Shown here in pieces: positions 1 to 7,335 of a DNA stretch of 64,000 nt. Source of the DNA: SW132 sp038150125 (GTDB taxonomy: Bacteria; Bacteroidota; Rhodothermia; Balneolales; Balneolaceae); NCBI RefSeq assembly GCF_038150125.1, contig NZ_JBBVMF010000022.1:1-64000 (forward strand). The letters run 5' to 3'. Position numbers and translations under genes: made by a program. The number at the start of each line of letters is the position of its first letter. The first letter of the stretch is position 1. The notes beneath the pieces were generated by a model. It saw only the letters and a list, made by a program, of their open reading frames with translations. It was not told where the DNA came from and did no database searches.

Positions 1-135
1 CGGAGGCCGGATAGGTGAAAAGCCTCAATACATTTTTAATTAATTTATTACGCAACCCACACATATCAACATAGAGCCAACTTTCCTCAGTGTTAAGTCA
101 AATATAAAACGTCGTAAATGAGAATTTGTGGTGCA

Positions 136-160
136 GTGATAGACATGGCATGTCTATCAC
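136..160. repeat. 25-bp perfect palindrome, copy 1
   Basis: The arm GTGATAGACATG at 136-147 is followed by one central G and the exact reverse complement at 149-160. The core AGACATGGCATGTCT recurs, reverse-complemented, at 224-238. A pair of dyads with centres 83 bp apart could be an operator pair or a small palindromic repeat. No regulator gene lies in the window upstream of it, so its role cannot be assigned. Confidence 0.6.
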
Positions 161-223
161 TCACTAATCAACGTTCAGGATCGAAATCAGCCAAGGGAAA
201 GATTTTGAGTGCTGGAGTCGAAT

Positions 224-238
224 AGACATGCCATGTCT
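224..238. repeat. 15-bp palindrome, copy 2
   Basis: AGACATGCCATGTCT is the reverse complement of the core of the dyad at 136-160. The shared match extends two bases further on one side (AT before AGACATG). See the finding on this pair. Confidence 0.55.
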
Positions 239-300
239 TTGGGTGGCCGTTAAGCGACGCTGACATCCCGACCGCTGTCGGGACGGGAAAACACCGGAAT

Positions 301-331
301 GCTGACAGGTCTGTTGCATCAACCTGTCAGC
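301..331. repeat. Hairpin with perfect 10-bp stem
   Basis: GCTGACAGGT at 301-310 pairs perfectly with ACCTGTCAGC at 322-331 around an 11-nt loop. There is no T-run after it on either strand, so a terminator is unlikely. Confidence 0.5.
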
Positions 332-422
332 ACCCACTGCCCCGAAGGGAGACCTATGGGGGATCTGACAGCGTAGCTTTTTGACGCTGATGAGAGATTG
401 TAAAAAGCCTTGACTGGCTCAC

Positions 423-470
423 TGGACACCCCTCTCTCCGCCAGCTGGCGGACTACTCCCCTCAAGGGTA
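423..470. repeat. Short intergenic repeat related to 5041-5156
   Basis: TGGACACCCCTCTC at 423-436 is the exact reverse complement of 5085-5098. It is followed by the palindrome TCCGCCAGCTGGCGGA (437-452) and CCCCTCAAGGG. The element near 5.05 kb has the same order (a C-rich arm, a hairpin, then the G-rich GTGTCCA string) with a different hairpin in the middle. This suggests one repeat family with an exchangeable core. Confidence 0.5.
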
Positions 471-478
471 GAATTAAT

Positions 479-528
479 CCTGTCACCTCTCAAATGGTGT
501 TGCGTTGTTTTTGGGCAAAATTGGTGGC
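479..528 (+). repeat. Hairpin repeat, copy 1 (degraded)
   Basis: The sequence starts CTGTCACCTCTCAAATGGTG and continues through TTTTTGGGCAAAATT, matching copies at 5.9-7.3 kb. The inner stem (TTGCCC/GGGCAA) has decayed on its left arm, and the right outer arm is lost where the pyrD stop codon begins at 531. The repeat therefore abuts the 3' end of pyrD. Confidence 0.6.
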
Positions 529-1611
529 TCAGGATGTCTTAATCTGATAGACATTATCAAGATTGTGTTCTCGCAGATAAGCGTCTAATCCTTTATTAAT
601 TGTTTTTGCAATGGACGGGCCTTCATAGACCATCCCGGTGTAAACTTGTAATAGATCGGCTCCCGCTTTAATCTTTTCAATAGCATCATTGGCTGTAAAA
701 ATTCCGCCGACGCCCATTATTGTTTTTTCTCCTTTTGTGATGTCTGAGATACGAGAAATTACATTCGTGCTCTTTTCTGATATTGCCTTTCCGCTCAAAC
801 CGCCCCGTCCAATATTTTTTATTGTCGTGGACTCAGTACTTAGGTTATCTCTGAATGAAGATGTATTTGAAGCAACGTATCCGCTGACAGCAAATGACTC
901 GGTTACATCTAAAAGCTCCGACAGATTTTCACCACTCAGATCAACCGAGAACTTGATAAGAACCGGAGGGTCAGACGCATCCTTACCGATTTCAAGATGT
1001 TCGAGCAGTTGATTCAGTAAGGCAGGGTCCTCAAAGGTTTTTCCCTCTTCGGTATTCGGACAAGAGATGTTTAACGTAATGTAATCAGCAATCGGTTTTG
1101 CTAACTCAAGGCTGAATTTATAGTCGTTGAATGCGGCCTGTCCGCTTACTGACGGATTATGTGTTTTTGCTATATTCACACCAAGGGGAAAGTTGGCTCT
1201 GCTTTGGTTTAGCCGTTTTATAACTGTTTTTGCGCCATCGTTATTCAGGCCGAGCCTGTTGATCAGGGACTGATCTTGCGGAAGACGCCAGCTTCTTGGC
1301 ATTGGGTTACCTGTGGATGCATCTGCGGTTATGCTGCCAACTTCGATATAGCCAAACCCGAGGGCTTCCATTAAATGAGTGGTGTGGCCGTTTTTGTCAA
1401 ATCCGGCCGCTATACCTATGGGATTACTGAACGTCAGTCCCCAAATTTTCTGACTCAGTCCCGGATAATTACGCCTGTAAATTTTTTCAATCGGTTTAGT
1501 GATCCACGATTTGCCGCTGGCAAAACTGGCAAAATCCAAAGTTATGTCGTGAGCTTTATCAGCGGAGAGTTGAAAAAGAAGGGGGCGAACGGCAGTTTTA
1601 TAAATATTCAT
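529..1611 (-). CDS. pyrD: Dihydroorotate dehydrogenase (quinone), class 2-like
   Basis: PyrD oxidizes dihydroorotate to orotate at the membrane and passes electrons to quinone, the fourth step of UMP synthesis. The ~360-residue length and the amphipathic N-terminal region (MNIYKTAVRPLLFQL) match class 2. FMN and substrate motifs are visible: GIAAGFDKNG, GYIEVGSIT, GNPMPR, NRLGLNNDG and the late GVGGI. I start it at the ATG ending at 1611, eight codons inside the longest frame, because family members begin with this membrane helix. The active-site motif reads NISCPNT, with Cys where characterized class 2 enzymes have a Ser base. pyrE lies far away at 57.7 kb, so there is no pyrimidine operon here. 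The gene is divergent from pabB across ~220 bp. Confidence 0.93.
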   Translation of the reverse strand: MNIYKTAVRPLLFQLSADKAHDITLDFASFASGKSWITKPIEKIYRRNYPGLSQKIWGLTFSNPIGIAAGFDKNGHTTHLMEALGFGYIEVGSITADASTGNPMPRSWRLPQDQSLINRLGLNNDGAKTVIKRLNQSRANFPLGVNIAKTHNPSVSGQAAFNDYKFSLELAKPIADYITLNISCPNTEEGKTFEDPALLNQLLEHLEIGKDASDPPVLIKFSVDLSGENLSELLDVTESFAVSGYVASNTSSFRDNLSTESTTIKNIGRGGLSGKAISEKSTNVISRISDITKGEKTIMGVGGIFTANDAIEKIKAGADLLQVYTGMVYEGPSIAKTINKGLDAYLREHNLDNVYQIKTS

Positions 1612-1831
1612 AGATAATAATAAGAGTGTCCCCAAAGTTGATGACCTGACGATAAGCGACAGGATGTATCAAAAACATATACTACACCCGTAAGATGACT
1701 ACCGGCCTGCTGTAATGCTCAGAAGAGTTTGTAAAACGCATGGTGATTATTTTCGGTTACATGTAAGTTAATCAACCTCATACTAACTTCGAAAAAACTG
1801 TCTTTAATATTCTGAGTTTTACCTACTGCAC

Positions 1832-3127
1832 ATGAAAGAAGCGAAATCCATTGTTGATGCTTTATTTTCCCGTCTTAAATCATTGCCTGACAACCAGCTG
1901 CCGAGGGACATCATTATTCTTGAGTCTCAGCATGCGTATCACCCCGAATCAAATCAAACCTATGTTGCCGGGTTTTCTAAACAGTATTTAGAAGTAAAAA
2001 ACGGGGCTGTTGAATGGAAAACAGCGAAAGGGTCACTCCGGGCTGATGAAGATTTATGGACGGTATTAAAGAGGTTCAGGGAATCTGCCGGCTGGATGTT
2101 TGGCTTTATCGGTTATGATGCAGCCGTACAGCCCGCTGTAAGACATCCGGAGAACGAATCGTATTATGATGCACCGGATCTGTTTTTTATGGAACCTGAC
2201 TACCTGTTCAGGATTGATGGCGACGGGGTTGAGCAGCTCCTTGGTGATGACATCAACCTGAAGAACACGTATAAGTCCGCCGGCTTTTCACTACAAGATA
2301 TATCTCCGGAGCTATCAAAAGATGATTATATCCAGACGGTGCGCCAAATAAAACACCTAATAGCAGAAGGTGATTTCTATGAGCTGAATTTCTCATATCC
2401 TATGACTGCCGATTTCGAGGGAAGCCCCTATGAGTTATACCGACGTATGAGGGAGATAAATCCCGTTCCTTTTGCATCATATATCGAAATTGAAGGCGGA
2501 AGATTAAGTGTCTGTTGTTCATCACCAGAGCGGTTTTTGCGAAAACAAAACAAACGAATTATCTCCGAGCCTATTAAGGGTACCTCAGCACGCAGCAGCG
2601 ACGTGGAAGAAGATGCACGGTTTCGTGATGAGCTGAAAAATGAAAAGAATGAAGCTGAAAATTTGATGATAGTTGACCTTGTTCGTCATGACCTGTCTGC
2701 GGTTTGTGAGCCCGGATCAATTGAAGTTAGTAAACTTTTTGAAATTCAAACGTTCGGCACGGTTCACCAGCTCATTTCTCGTGTGGAAGGAACAATAACG
2801 GACCATGCAGATCCTGTTGATGTAATTCGTGCCTGTTTTCCGATGGGGTCGATGACGGGCGCTCCGAAAATAAGAGTGATGAAGCGTACGGAGGAACTGG
2901 AGAATTACCGGCGCGGAATTTATTCCGGGGCAATTGGATACATCACTCCGGATGGAGACTTTGATTTTAATGTTGTGATCCGATCTGCGATCATTAAAGG
3001 AAACAAACTTGTATATCCCGTTGGGGGTGCCATAACCGGGGATTCAGACCCGGATGAGGAGTGGAGTGAAACCCTGCTGAAATCGAAAGTACTTCAGCTT
3101 GTTCAAAACAAAAAAGATGTGAAATGA
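1832..3127 (+). CDS. pabB: Aminodeoxychorismate synthase component I
   Basis: PabB converts chorismate to 4-amino-4-deoxychorismate, using ammonia from a PabA partner, for folate. The C-terminal chorismate-binding domain (about residues 165-425) has EPIKGT, where the Lys is the residue that separates aminodeoxychorismate synthase from anthranilate synthase (PIAGT). It also has DLVRHDL, FGTVHQL, FPMGSMTGAPK and RRGIYSGAIGY. Length (431 aa) suits a stand-alone subunit. No pabA or pabC is adjacent. It is followed after 58 bp by the ChlI-like ATPase, with no visible terminator between them. Confidence 0.9.
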   Translation: MKEAKSIVDALFSRLKSLPDNQLPRDIIILESQHAYHPESNQTYVAGFSKQYLEVKNGAVEWKTAKGSLRADEDLWTVLKRFRESAGWMFGFIGYDAAVQPAVRHPENESYYDAPDLFFMEPDYLFRIDGDGVEQLLGDDINLKNTYKSAGFSLQDISPELSKDDYIQTVRQIKHLIAEGDFYELNFSYPMTADFEGSPYELYRRMREINPVPFASYIEIEGGRLSVCCSSPERFLRKQNKRIISEPIKGTSARSSDVEEDARFRDELKNEKNEAENLMIVDLVRHDLSAVCEPGSIEVSKLFEIQTFGTVHQLISRVEGTITDHADPVDVIRACFPMGSMTGAPKIRVMKRTEELENYRRGIYSGAIGYITPDGDFDFNVVIRSAIIKGNKLVYPVGGAITGDSDPDEEWSETLLKSKVLQLVQNKKDVK

Positions 3128-3185
3128 AGTTGAAGGATTTTAAGTTTAGATCACATCAATCAACCCACAAAACCAATTATCTACG

Positions 3186-4679
3186 ATGAGCAATTCGATC
3201 AAAACTCTTGGTGAACTTAGAAAAAGCGGCTGGGAGTCGGTGTCAGTTAAAGAAGAGATTCGGCGGAACCTGATAAAAAAAATGCAGCAGTCCGACGATC
3301 TGTTCCCCGGAGTTTTAGGATACGAGCAGTCGGTTATCCCTCAGATTCAGCATGCACTTCTGGGAAAGCATGATTTGCTGCTGCTGGGTCTGCGAGGCCA
3401 GGCAAAAACCCGGATGCTGCGAATGCTTGTTCATTTTTTAGATGAAGAGATGCCAATTGTTGCCGGATCGGAAATACATGATGATCCATATCAGCCAATC
3501 TCAAAATATGGGCGCGAGAAAGTTGAGCTGGAGGGTGATGACACCCCCATTGAATGGGTAGGGCGCGACCAGCGGTATGGCGAAAAACTTGCAACGCCCG
3601 ATACAACTGTAGCAGACCTGATTGGGGATTTGGACCCCATCAAAGCTGCATCAAAACGCCTGACACTTTCAGACGAAGATGTAATAAATTTTGGACTCAT
3701 CCCACGGGTAAACCGGGGAATATTTGTGATTAATGAACTGCCCGATCTTCAGCCTCGTATCCAGGTATCTCTGCTGAATATTATGCAGGAGCGCGATATC
3801 CAAATTCGCGGGTTCAATGTGCGGATACCGCTGGACCTGTTTATGGCATTTTCGGCCAATCCGGAAGATTACACCAACCGGGGGAATATCATCACGCCAT
3901 TAAAAGATAGAATTGACGCGCAAATAATCACGCACTATCCTAAAACGCTGGACATTGCACGCGAGATTGCACGGCAGGAAGCGTGGGTTCAACGGGATGG
4001 TGGCCGGGCAGTTCATATTCCTGAGTTGTACCGAGAAATACTTGCCCAGGTCGCGTTTGTTGCCCGTGAAAGTGAATATATCGATCAGAAAAGCGGAGTG
4101 TCGGCGCGGATGACAATTACCGCCCTTGAGCAGGTTGTGTCGGCTGCAGAACGCCGAATGGTCATTAACGGCGAAAAGGAAACCTCTGTGCGAATCGCTG
4201 ACCTGTTTCATATGGTGCCCGCGCTAACCGGGAAGCTTGAGCTTGTGTATGAAGGCGAGCAGGAGGGTGCGGTAAATGTAGCGAAGCATATTCTTGGAAA
4301 GGCGATTAATAAAACGTTTAAAATGCATTTTCCAGATCCTCAGCAAAAAAAGAAAGAGGGGGATGACGAATTTTACAAACCACTGCTTGACTGGTTTGCG
4401 AGCGGGCAGACGCTTGAACTTCCCGATAGTATCACGAATGCAGAATATAAAAAGCGACTCGATGGAGTCGCCGCTCTCAGTGATGTGGTGAAAAAAGGAG
4501 TTAATATTGAAGACGAGAACCTTTACCCGATCAAAGATTTGGTGATTGAGGCACTCCATCAAAACTCGATGCTTGGCAAAGACGATTTGGATGATGAACG
4601 ATCGTACAGCGACATGCTCGGATCGATGCTCGGCGGGATGGGGGATTTTGATGACACAGATTTTCCGGAGCGTGAATGA
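3186..4679 (+). CDS. ChlI/MoxR-like AAA+ ATPase
   Basis: This is a cytosolic AAA+ ATPase of the magnesium-chelatase subunit I/MoxR type (497 aa). The Walker A region reads GLRGQAKT, with Ala in place of the last Gly, a form I associate with this subfamily. Walker B is IFVINELPDL, and the sensor 1 region is AFSANPEDYTNRG followed by TPLKDRID. It has a long helical C-terminal part ending in an acidic tail. Relatives usually work with a VWA-domain partner to remodel metalloproteins or other targets, but no VWA gene is next to it here. The substrate is unknown. Calling it a magnesium chelatase subunit would overreach, since no bacteriochlorophyll genes are present. Confidence 0.8.
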   Translation: MSNSIKTLGELRKSGWESVSVKEEIRRNLIKKMQQSDDLFPGVLGYEQSVIPQIQHALLGKHDLLLLGLRGQAKTRMLRMLVHFLDEEMPIVAGSEIHDDPYQPISKYGREKVELEGDDTPIEWVGRDQRYGEKLATPDTTVADLIGDLDPIKAASKRLTLSDEDVINFGLIPRVNRGIFVINELPDLQPRIQVSLLNIMQERDIQIRGFNVRIPLDLFMAFSANPEDYTNRGNIITPLKDRIDAQIITHYPKTLDIAREIARQEAWVQRDGGRAVHIPELYREILAQVAFVARESEYIDQKSGVSARMTITALEQVVSAAERRMVINGEKETSVRIADLFHMVPALTGKLELVYEGEQEGAVNVAKHILGKAINKTFKMHFPDPQQKKKEGDDEFYKPLLDWFASGQTLELPDSITNAEYKKRLDGVAALSDVVKKGVNIEDENLYPIKDLVIEALHQNSMLGKDDLDDERSYSDMLGSMLGGMGDFDDTDFPERE

Positions 4680-4746
4680 TCATTGCAATAAATGCATCGA
4701 ACTCTTATCTTATAGGTCTCTGAAAAAATCAAAAGATAGTTACGTT

Positions 4747-4959
4747 ATGAAAAAAGGAATCCATCCTGACTATAAAGAAGTAACCGTTGTGATGAGCGAC
4801 GGAACTGAACTTAAGACAAGAAGTACGATCGATACTGAAGACGGGAAGTACAAAAGCGAGGTTGATTCTAAAAATCACCCATTTTATAATAAAGACAAGA
4901 AAATTAAGCAGAAAGCTGACCGTATCGACCGATTCAACAAGCGATACAATCGTAAGTAA
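4747..4959 (+). CDS. rpmE: 50S ribosomal protein bL31
   Basis: A 70-residue protein starting MKKGIHPDYKEVTV, the hallmark N-terminus of bL31, with HPFYNKD and a basic tail (RIDRFNKRYNRK). The zinc-ribbon cysteines of the C+ form are absent: VVMSDGTEL stands where CxC-type forms have a cysteine pair. It is therefore the cysteine-free (C-) variety. I start at the ATG at 4747; a longer open frame upstream overlaps the previous gene and lacks family similarity. A rho-independent terminator follows at 4978. Confidence 0.93.
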   Translation: MKKGIHPDYKEVTVVMSDGTELKTRSTIDTEDGKYKSEVDSKNHPFYNKDKKIKQKADRIDRFNKRYNRK

Positions 4960-4977
4960 TTGGTACTTTAAAATTTT

Positions 4978-5014
4978 AAAAGGATGTGTCGTATGTACGG
5001 CAGATCCTTTTTTT
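4978..5014 (+). terminator. Rho-independent terminator after rpmE
   Basis: The outer stem AAAAGGAT/ATCCTTTT encloses an inner GTCGTA/TACGGC pairing, followed by a T-run (TTTTTTTG). It sits 18 bp after the rpmE stop. Confidence 0.85.
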
Positions 5015-5040
5015 GTTTTTAGATCGAGTTCGAAAAGAAG

Positions 5041-5156
5041 TCTCCCCTAATCCTATAGGGATCCCTTTGGGACAAGGGGAGAAAGAGAGGGGTGTCCATC
5101 GGACTTTTCAAAAATATGATGAACATCCCCCTCAGTCCCCCTTTAATAAGGGGGAG
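5041..5156 (+). repeat. Paired C-rich/G-rich hairpin repeats
   Basis: Two hairpins lie between rpmE and the MBL gene. The first pairs TCTCCCCT (5041-5048) with AGGGGAGA (5075-5082) and contains TAGGGATCCCT. The second pairs TCCCCCTT with AAGGGGGA (5136-5155) around a 4-nt loop. Between them GAGAGGGGTGTCCA (5085-5098) is the exact reverse complement of 423-436. It resembles small palindromic intergenic repeats rather than a terminator pair. Confidence 0.6.
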
Positions 5157-5207
5157 TTTCTCATCTAAGATTTTTAAATCGAACAAAGATTCTTAAACCC
5201 TGAAACT

Positions 5208-5843
5208 ATGGACATCAAGAGATTTGAAGTTGGACCGTTTGCTGAAAATACATATCTCCTGACCCAAAATGAGACATCACTTCTGATTGACCCGGGGTTT
5301 TCCAACGACCGGGAGTTTAAAGCTTTCCGGGCGAAACTGGCAGACAGCAACACCCGGCTTTCAGCGATATTGTTGACACATGCCCACATCGACCATGTTC
5401 TGGGACTACCGGTGGTACTGGATGCCTTTGATGTTGATGTGTATCTTAGCCATGAAGACCTGCACCCCTGGAAGCATATCTCCGAGCAGGCAAAAATGTT
5501 TGGCATCACTGCCGGTAATCTTGATTTTACCCCTAAAGAGCTTCCGTCTGACCAATCGTTTTCTGTAGATCAGTTTGAGATGGAGCTGCTCTACACTCCG
5601 GGTCACGCCCCTGATCATATCTCATTCTATTTTGAAAAGGATAATATGCTGATTGCCGGAGATACCCTGTTTAAACAAAGTGTTGGACGAACGGATCTGT
5701 ATAAAGGAAGTTCCGATCTTCTCAGGTCATCAATCAAAGATAAACTCTATTCCCTTCCGGATGATACTGTGGTGTATCCGGGCCACGGTCCCGAAACAAC
5801 TATTGGAGAAGAAAAAAAAGCCAATCCGTTTGTTACAGGCTGA
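5208..5843 (+). CDS. MBL-fold metallo-hydrolase (glyoxalase II-like)
   Basis: A 211-residue soluble hydrolase of the metallo-beta-lactamase fold. The dinuclear metal motif THAHIDH is followed by the other expected ligands: PGHAPDH, AGDTLF and the final GHGPET. The compact size and the opening FEVGPFAENTYLL match the hydroxyacylglutathione hydrolase-like (YcbL/GloB2) group, which cleaves thioesters. The true substrate cannot be told from sequence. It stands alone between two repeat regions, without operon partners. Confidence 0.85.
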   Translation: MDIKRFEVGPFAENTYLLTQNETSLLIDPGFSNDREFKAFRAKLADSNTRLSAILLTHAHIDHVLGLPVVLDAFDVDVYLSHEDLHPWKHISEQAKMFGITAGNLDFTPKELPSDQSFSVDQFEMELLYTPGHAPDHISFYFEKDNMLIAGDTLFKQSVGRTDLYKGSSDLLRSSIKDKLYSLPDDTVVYPGHGPETTIGEEKKANPFVTG

Positions 5844-5885
5844 AATTCGTTACTAAAAACGCCCTTCAGAACGCCTGCTCATAAT

Positions 5886-5970
5886 CTCTCATTCGGTGTT
5901 GCTCTGCTTTTTGGGCAATATTAGTAGCTACCGGTCACAGATTGAAGAAAGTGTTGCTTTTGGTGTTTAA
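5886..5970 (+). repeat. Hairpin repeat, copy 2
   Basis: Contains CGGTGTTGCTCTGCTTTTTG, GGCAATATTAGTAGCTACCG and CACAGATTGAAGAAAGTG. It is a diverged copy of the family seen best at 7109 and 7243. Confidence 0.6.
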
Positions 5971-6013
5971 ACAAAGATTTATCTACGAGCACATATCTAA
6001 ATTATTTGAAAAT

Positions 6014-6250
6014 GTAAGTCGGTTACGCGCTTGCGCGTCACAGAAAGTCCCGAAAGGGACGGCAGCTTAGTAGCCCCATACCCGAAGGATCACTACGTGA
6101 CAAGCGCCGTGGTTTTGTCCCAAAGGGATGCCGCTGGCGCCGGCGCGCAGTGTGGGGTTAGGTAGTGAAGATAATCCAAGAGCCCCAAGGCGGGTGATTC
6201 TACAGAAGAAATGAATTCAGTCGACGGGGTTATTAAAGATCTAATCCATG
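6014..6250 (+). repeat. GC-rich structured repeat unit 1
   Basis: The unit starts GTAAGTCGGTTACGCGCTTG and contains the hairpin GTCCCGAAAGGGAC (6047-6060), GGCAGCTTAGTAGCCC and an interrupted GCGCCGT...CGGCGCGC palindrome. It ends in a 110-bp core (6141-6250) repeated at 6593-6702 with a single difference (TATTAAAG versus TATGAAAG). Compared with unit 2 it carries extra sequence inside the GC-rich palindrome, including TCCCAAAGGGA. GTAG motifs next to palindromes recall REP elements moved by RAYT transposases; that link is inference. Confidence 0.7.
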
Positions 6251-6360
6251 GAGGCATCACGATCTGAAGAGGTGCTTTTGAAATTTAAATTTACCCGGAA
6301 TACCGCACACTACCCACCATTCGCAAAACGCATAGTACTTCCTGATCGGAAAACGCATCT

Positions 6361-6447
6361 CGTTACCTCTCAAATGGTGTTACCCAGTTTATTTGAGCAA
6401 GATTAGTTGCTACCGATAACAGATTGTAAAAAGCACTGTTTTAGGCT
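6361..6447 (+). repeat. Hairpin repeat, copy 3
   Basis: Contains CCTCTCAAATGGTGTTACCC, GATTAGTTGCTACCGATAAC and AGATTGTAAAAAGCACTG. The inner stem is weakened (ACCC versus GAGC). It starts the second ~450-bp tandem unit. Confidence 0.65.
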
Positions 6448-6496
6448 AAAATCGATGTTTTTATTTTAATATGCACGTGAATTATCCCCTGCCAAT

Positions 6497-6702
6497 GTAA
6501 ATCCGGTTATGCGTGGTTTCGCGCCTGCGCGTAACAATAAGTCCCGGCAGGGACGGCAGCTTAGTAGCCCTACACAAGCGCCGTGGTGTTGACGGCGCGC
6601 AGTGTGGGGTTAGGTAGTGAAGATAATCCAAGAGCCCCAAGGCGGGTGATTCTACAGAAGAAATGAATTCAGTCGACGGGGTTATGAAAGATCTAATCCA
6701 TG
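6497..6702 (+). repeat. GC-rich structured repeat unit 2
   Basis: A second copy of the 6014-6250 unit in the same orientation. It has GTCCCGGCAGGGAC (6541-6554) at the place of the first hairpin: the stem is kept and the loop has changed. It also has a clean GCGCCGT/ACGGCGC stem around GGTGTTG. The core 6593-6702 matches 6141-6250 at 109 of 110 positions, with starts 452 bp apart. Inside the core TGGGGTT and AGCCCCA can pair. Confidence 0.7.
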
Positions 6703-6807
6703 TATTCCTCAGGGTCTGGGAACGTACTTTTGAAATTAATAATTACCCGGTACGCCGAACACTTTTCCATACACGAAATACACGATATACGTCCAATGGA
6801 AACCTAA

Positions 6808-6890
6808 TCCTGACAATTTCTAAATGGTGTTGCCCTTTTTTTGGGGGAAAATTAGTTGCTACCAGTGACAGATTGTAAACATGACGTTTA
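6808..6890 (+). repeat. Hairpin repeat, copy 4
   Basis: Contains TAAATGGTGTTGCCC, a T-run, GGGGGAAAATTAGTTGCTAC and CAGTGACAGATTGTAAA. It starts what would be a third tandem unit, but the GC-rich unit is not repeated a third time. Confidence 0.65.
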
Positions 6891-6895
6891 CTCCC

Positions 6896-6921
6896 CATAC
6901 TTTTGGACCGCCAAAAGTATG
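6896..6921. repeat. Hairpin with perfect 11-bp stem
   Basis: CATACTTTTGG (6896-6906) pairs with CCAAAAGTATG (6911-6921) around ACCG. It opens a ~165-bp block that ends in the sequence shared with 50182-50207. I see it as part of a dispersed intergenic element. Confidence 0.6.
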
Positions 6922-7035
6922 CAAAAACTCCCGGCTATGATGGCTTCCGGGCACGGTTTGCCCGCCCGGGTACACTTTGAGAATGCTCACCTTGTGAGCG
7001 CTCAAACTGATTTCTCCCGTGCTGTGATGCAACCC

Positions 7036-7061
7036 ATGCTATCCCTCCACCCATCAAGGCC
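7036..7061 (-). repeat. 26-bp sequence shared with 50182-50207
   Basis: This 26-bp stretch is the exact reverse complement of 50182-50207. Flanks differ between the two places, so only a fragment of a dispersed element remains at one or both sites. Confidence 0.65.
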
Positions 7062-7108
7062 GGAAACCATTCTCCTAAACATTATATATTGAGGAGGACT
7101 GGATCTTC

Positions 7109-7192
7109 TCTGTCACTTTTAAAATGGTGTTGCCCGGCTTTTGGGCAAAATTAGGGGCTACCAGACAGATTGTTAAAAGTGCCGTTTTTGAG
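7109..7192 (+). repeat. Hairpin repeat, copy 5
   Basis: One of the two best-preserved copies. Inner stem TTGCCC/GGGCAA encloses GGCTTTT, and the outer arms are TCTGTCA and AGACAGA. It continues into TTGTTAAAAGTGCCGTTTTT. Confidence 0.7.
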
Positions 7193-7242
7193 CAGATTTC
7201 AAGGATTCAAAAGCTCGGCTTCATCTACGACACCTCCAATTG

Positions 7243-7335
7243 TTCTGTCACCTTTTAAATAGTCTTGCCCCGCTTTTGGGCAAGATTAGTTGCTACCGAT
7301 GACAGATTGAAGAAAGGGCTGTTTTTGGGCTTTAA
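7243..7335 (+). repeat. Hairpin repeat, copy 6
   Basis: The best-preserved copy. Outer stem TCTGTCA/TGACAGA and inner stem TTGCCC/GGGCAA are both perfect. The linker is ATTAGTTGCTACCG and the tail is TTGAAGAAAGGGCTGTTTTT. It lies 134 bp after copy 5. Confidence 0.75.

Larger units (their letters stand above)
1..528. other. Gene-free repeat-rich stretch
   Basis: I see no convincing gene here. The stretch holds two related 15-bp palindromes, a 10-bp-stem hairpin, a 16-bp perfect palindrome at 437-452 and one end-degraded copy of the hairpin repeat that recurs at 5.9-7.3 kb. A further inverted repeat (TCCCGACCGCTGTCGGGA) lies near 265-282. It looks like an accumulation site for small intergenic repeats downstream of the minus-strand pyrD. 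Confidence 0.6.

Noticed and set aside
3186..4679. Ala in the Walker A motif (GLRGQAKT) as a sign of a dead ATPase
   Set aside because: This form is, as far as I recall, usual in this ChlI/MoxR-like subfamily, and Walker B and the sensor region are intact.
6856..7092. A 78-codon frame in the repeat region
   Set aside because: It runs through the 11-bp-stem hairpin and the dispersed 26-bp repeat; the peptide has no coding character.
5886..7335. Possible CRISPR array
   Set aside because: Repeat length (~85 bp), spacing (134 to ~475 bp) and divergence between copies do not fit, and no cas genes are present.
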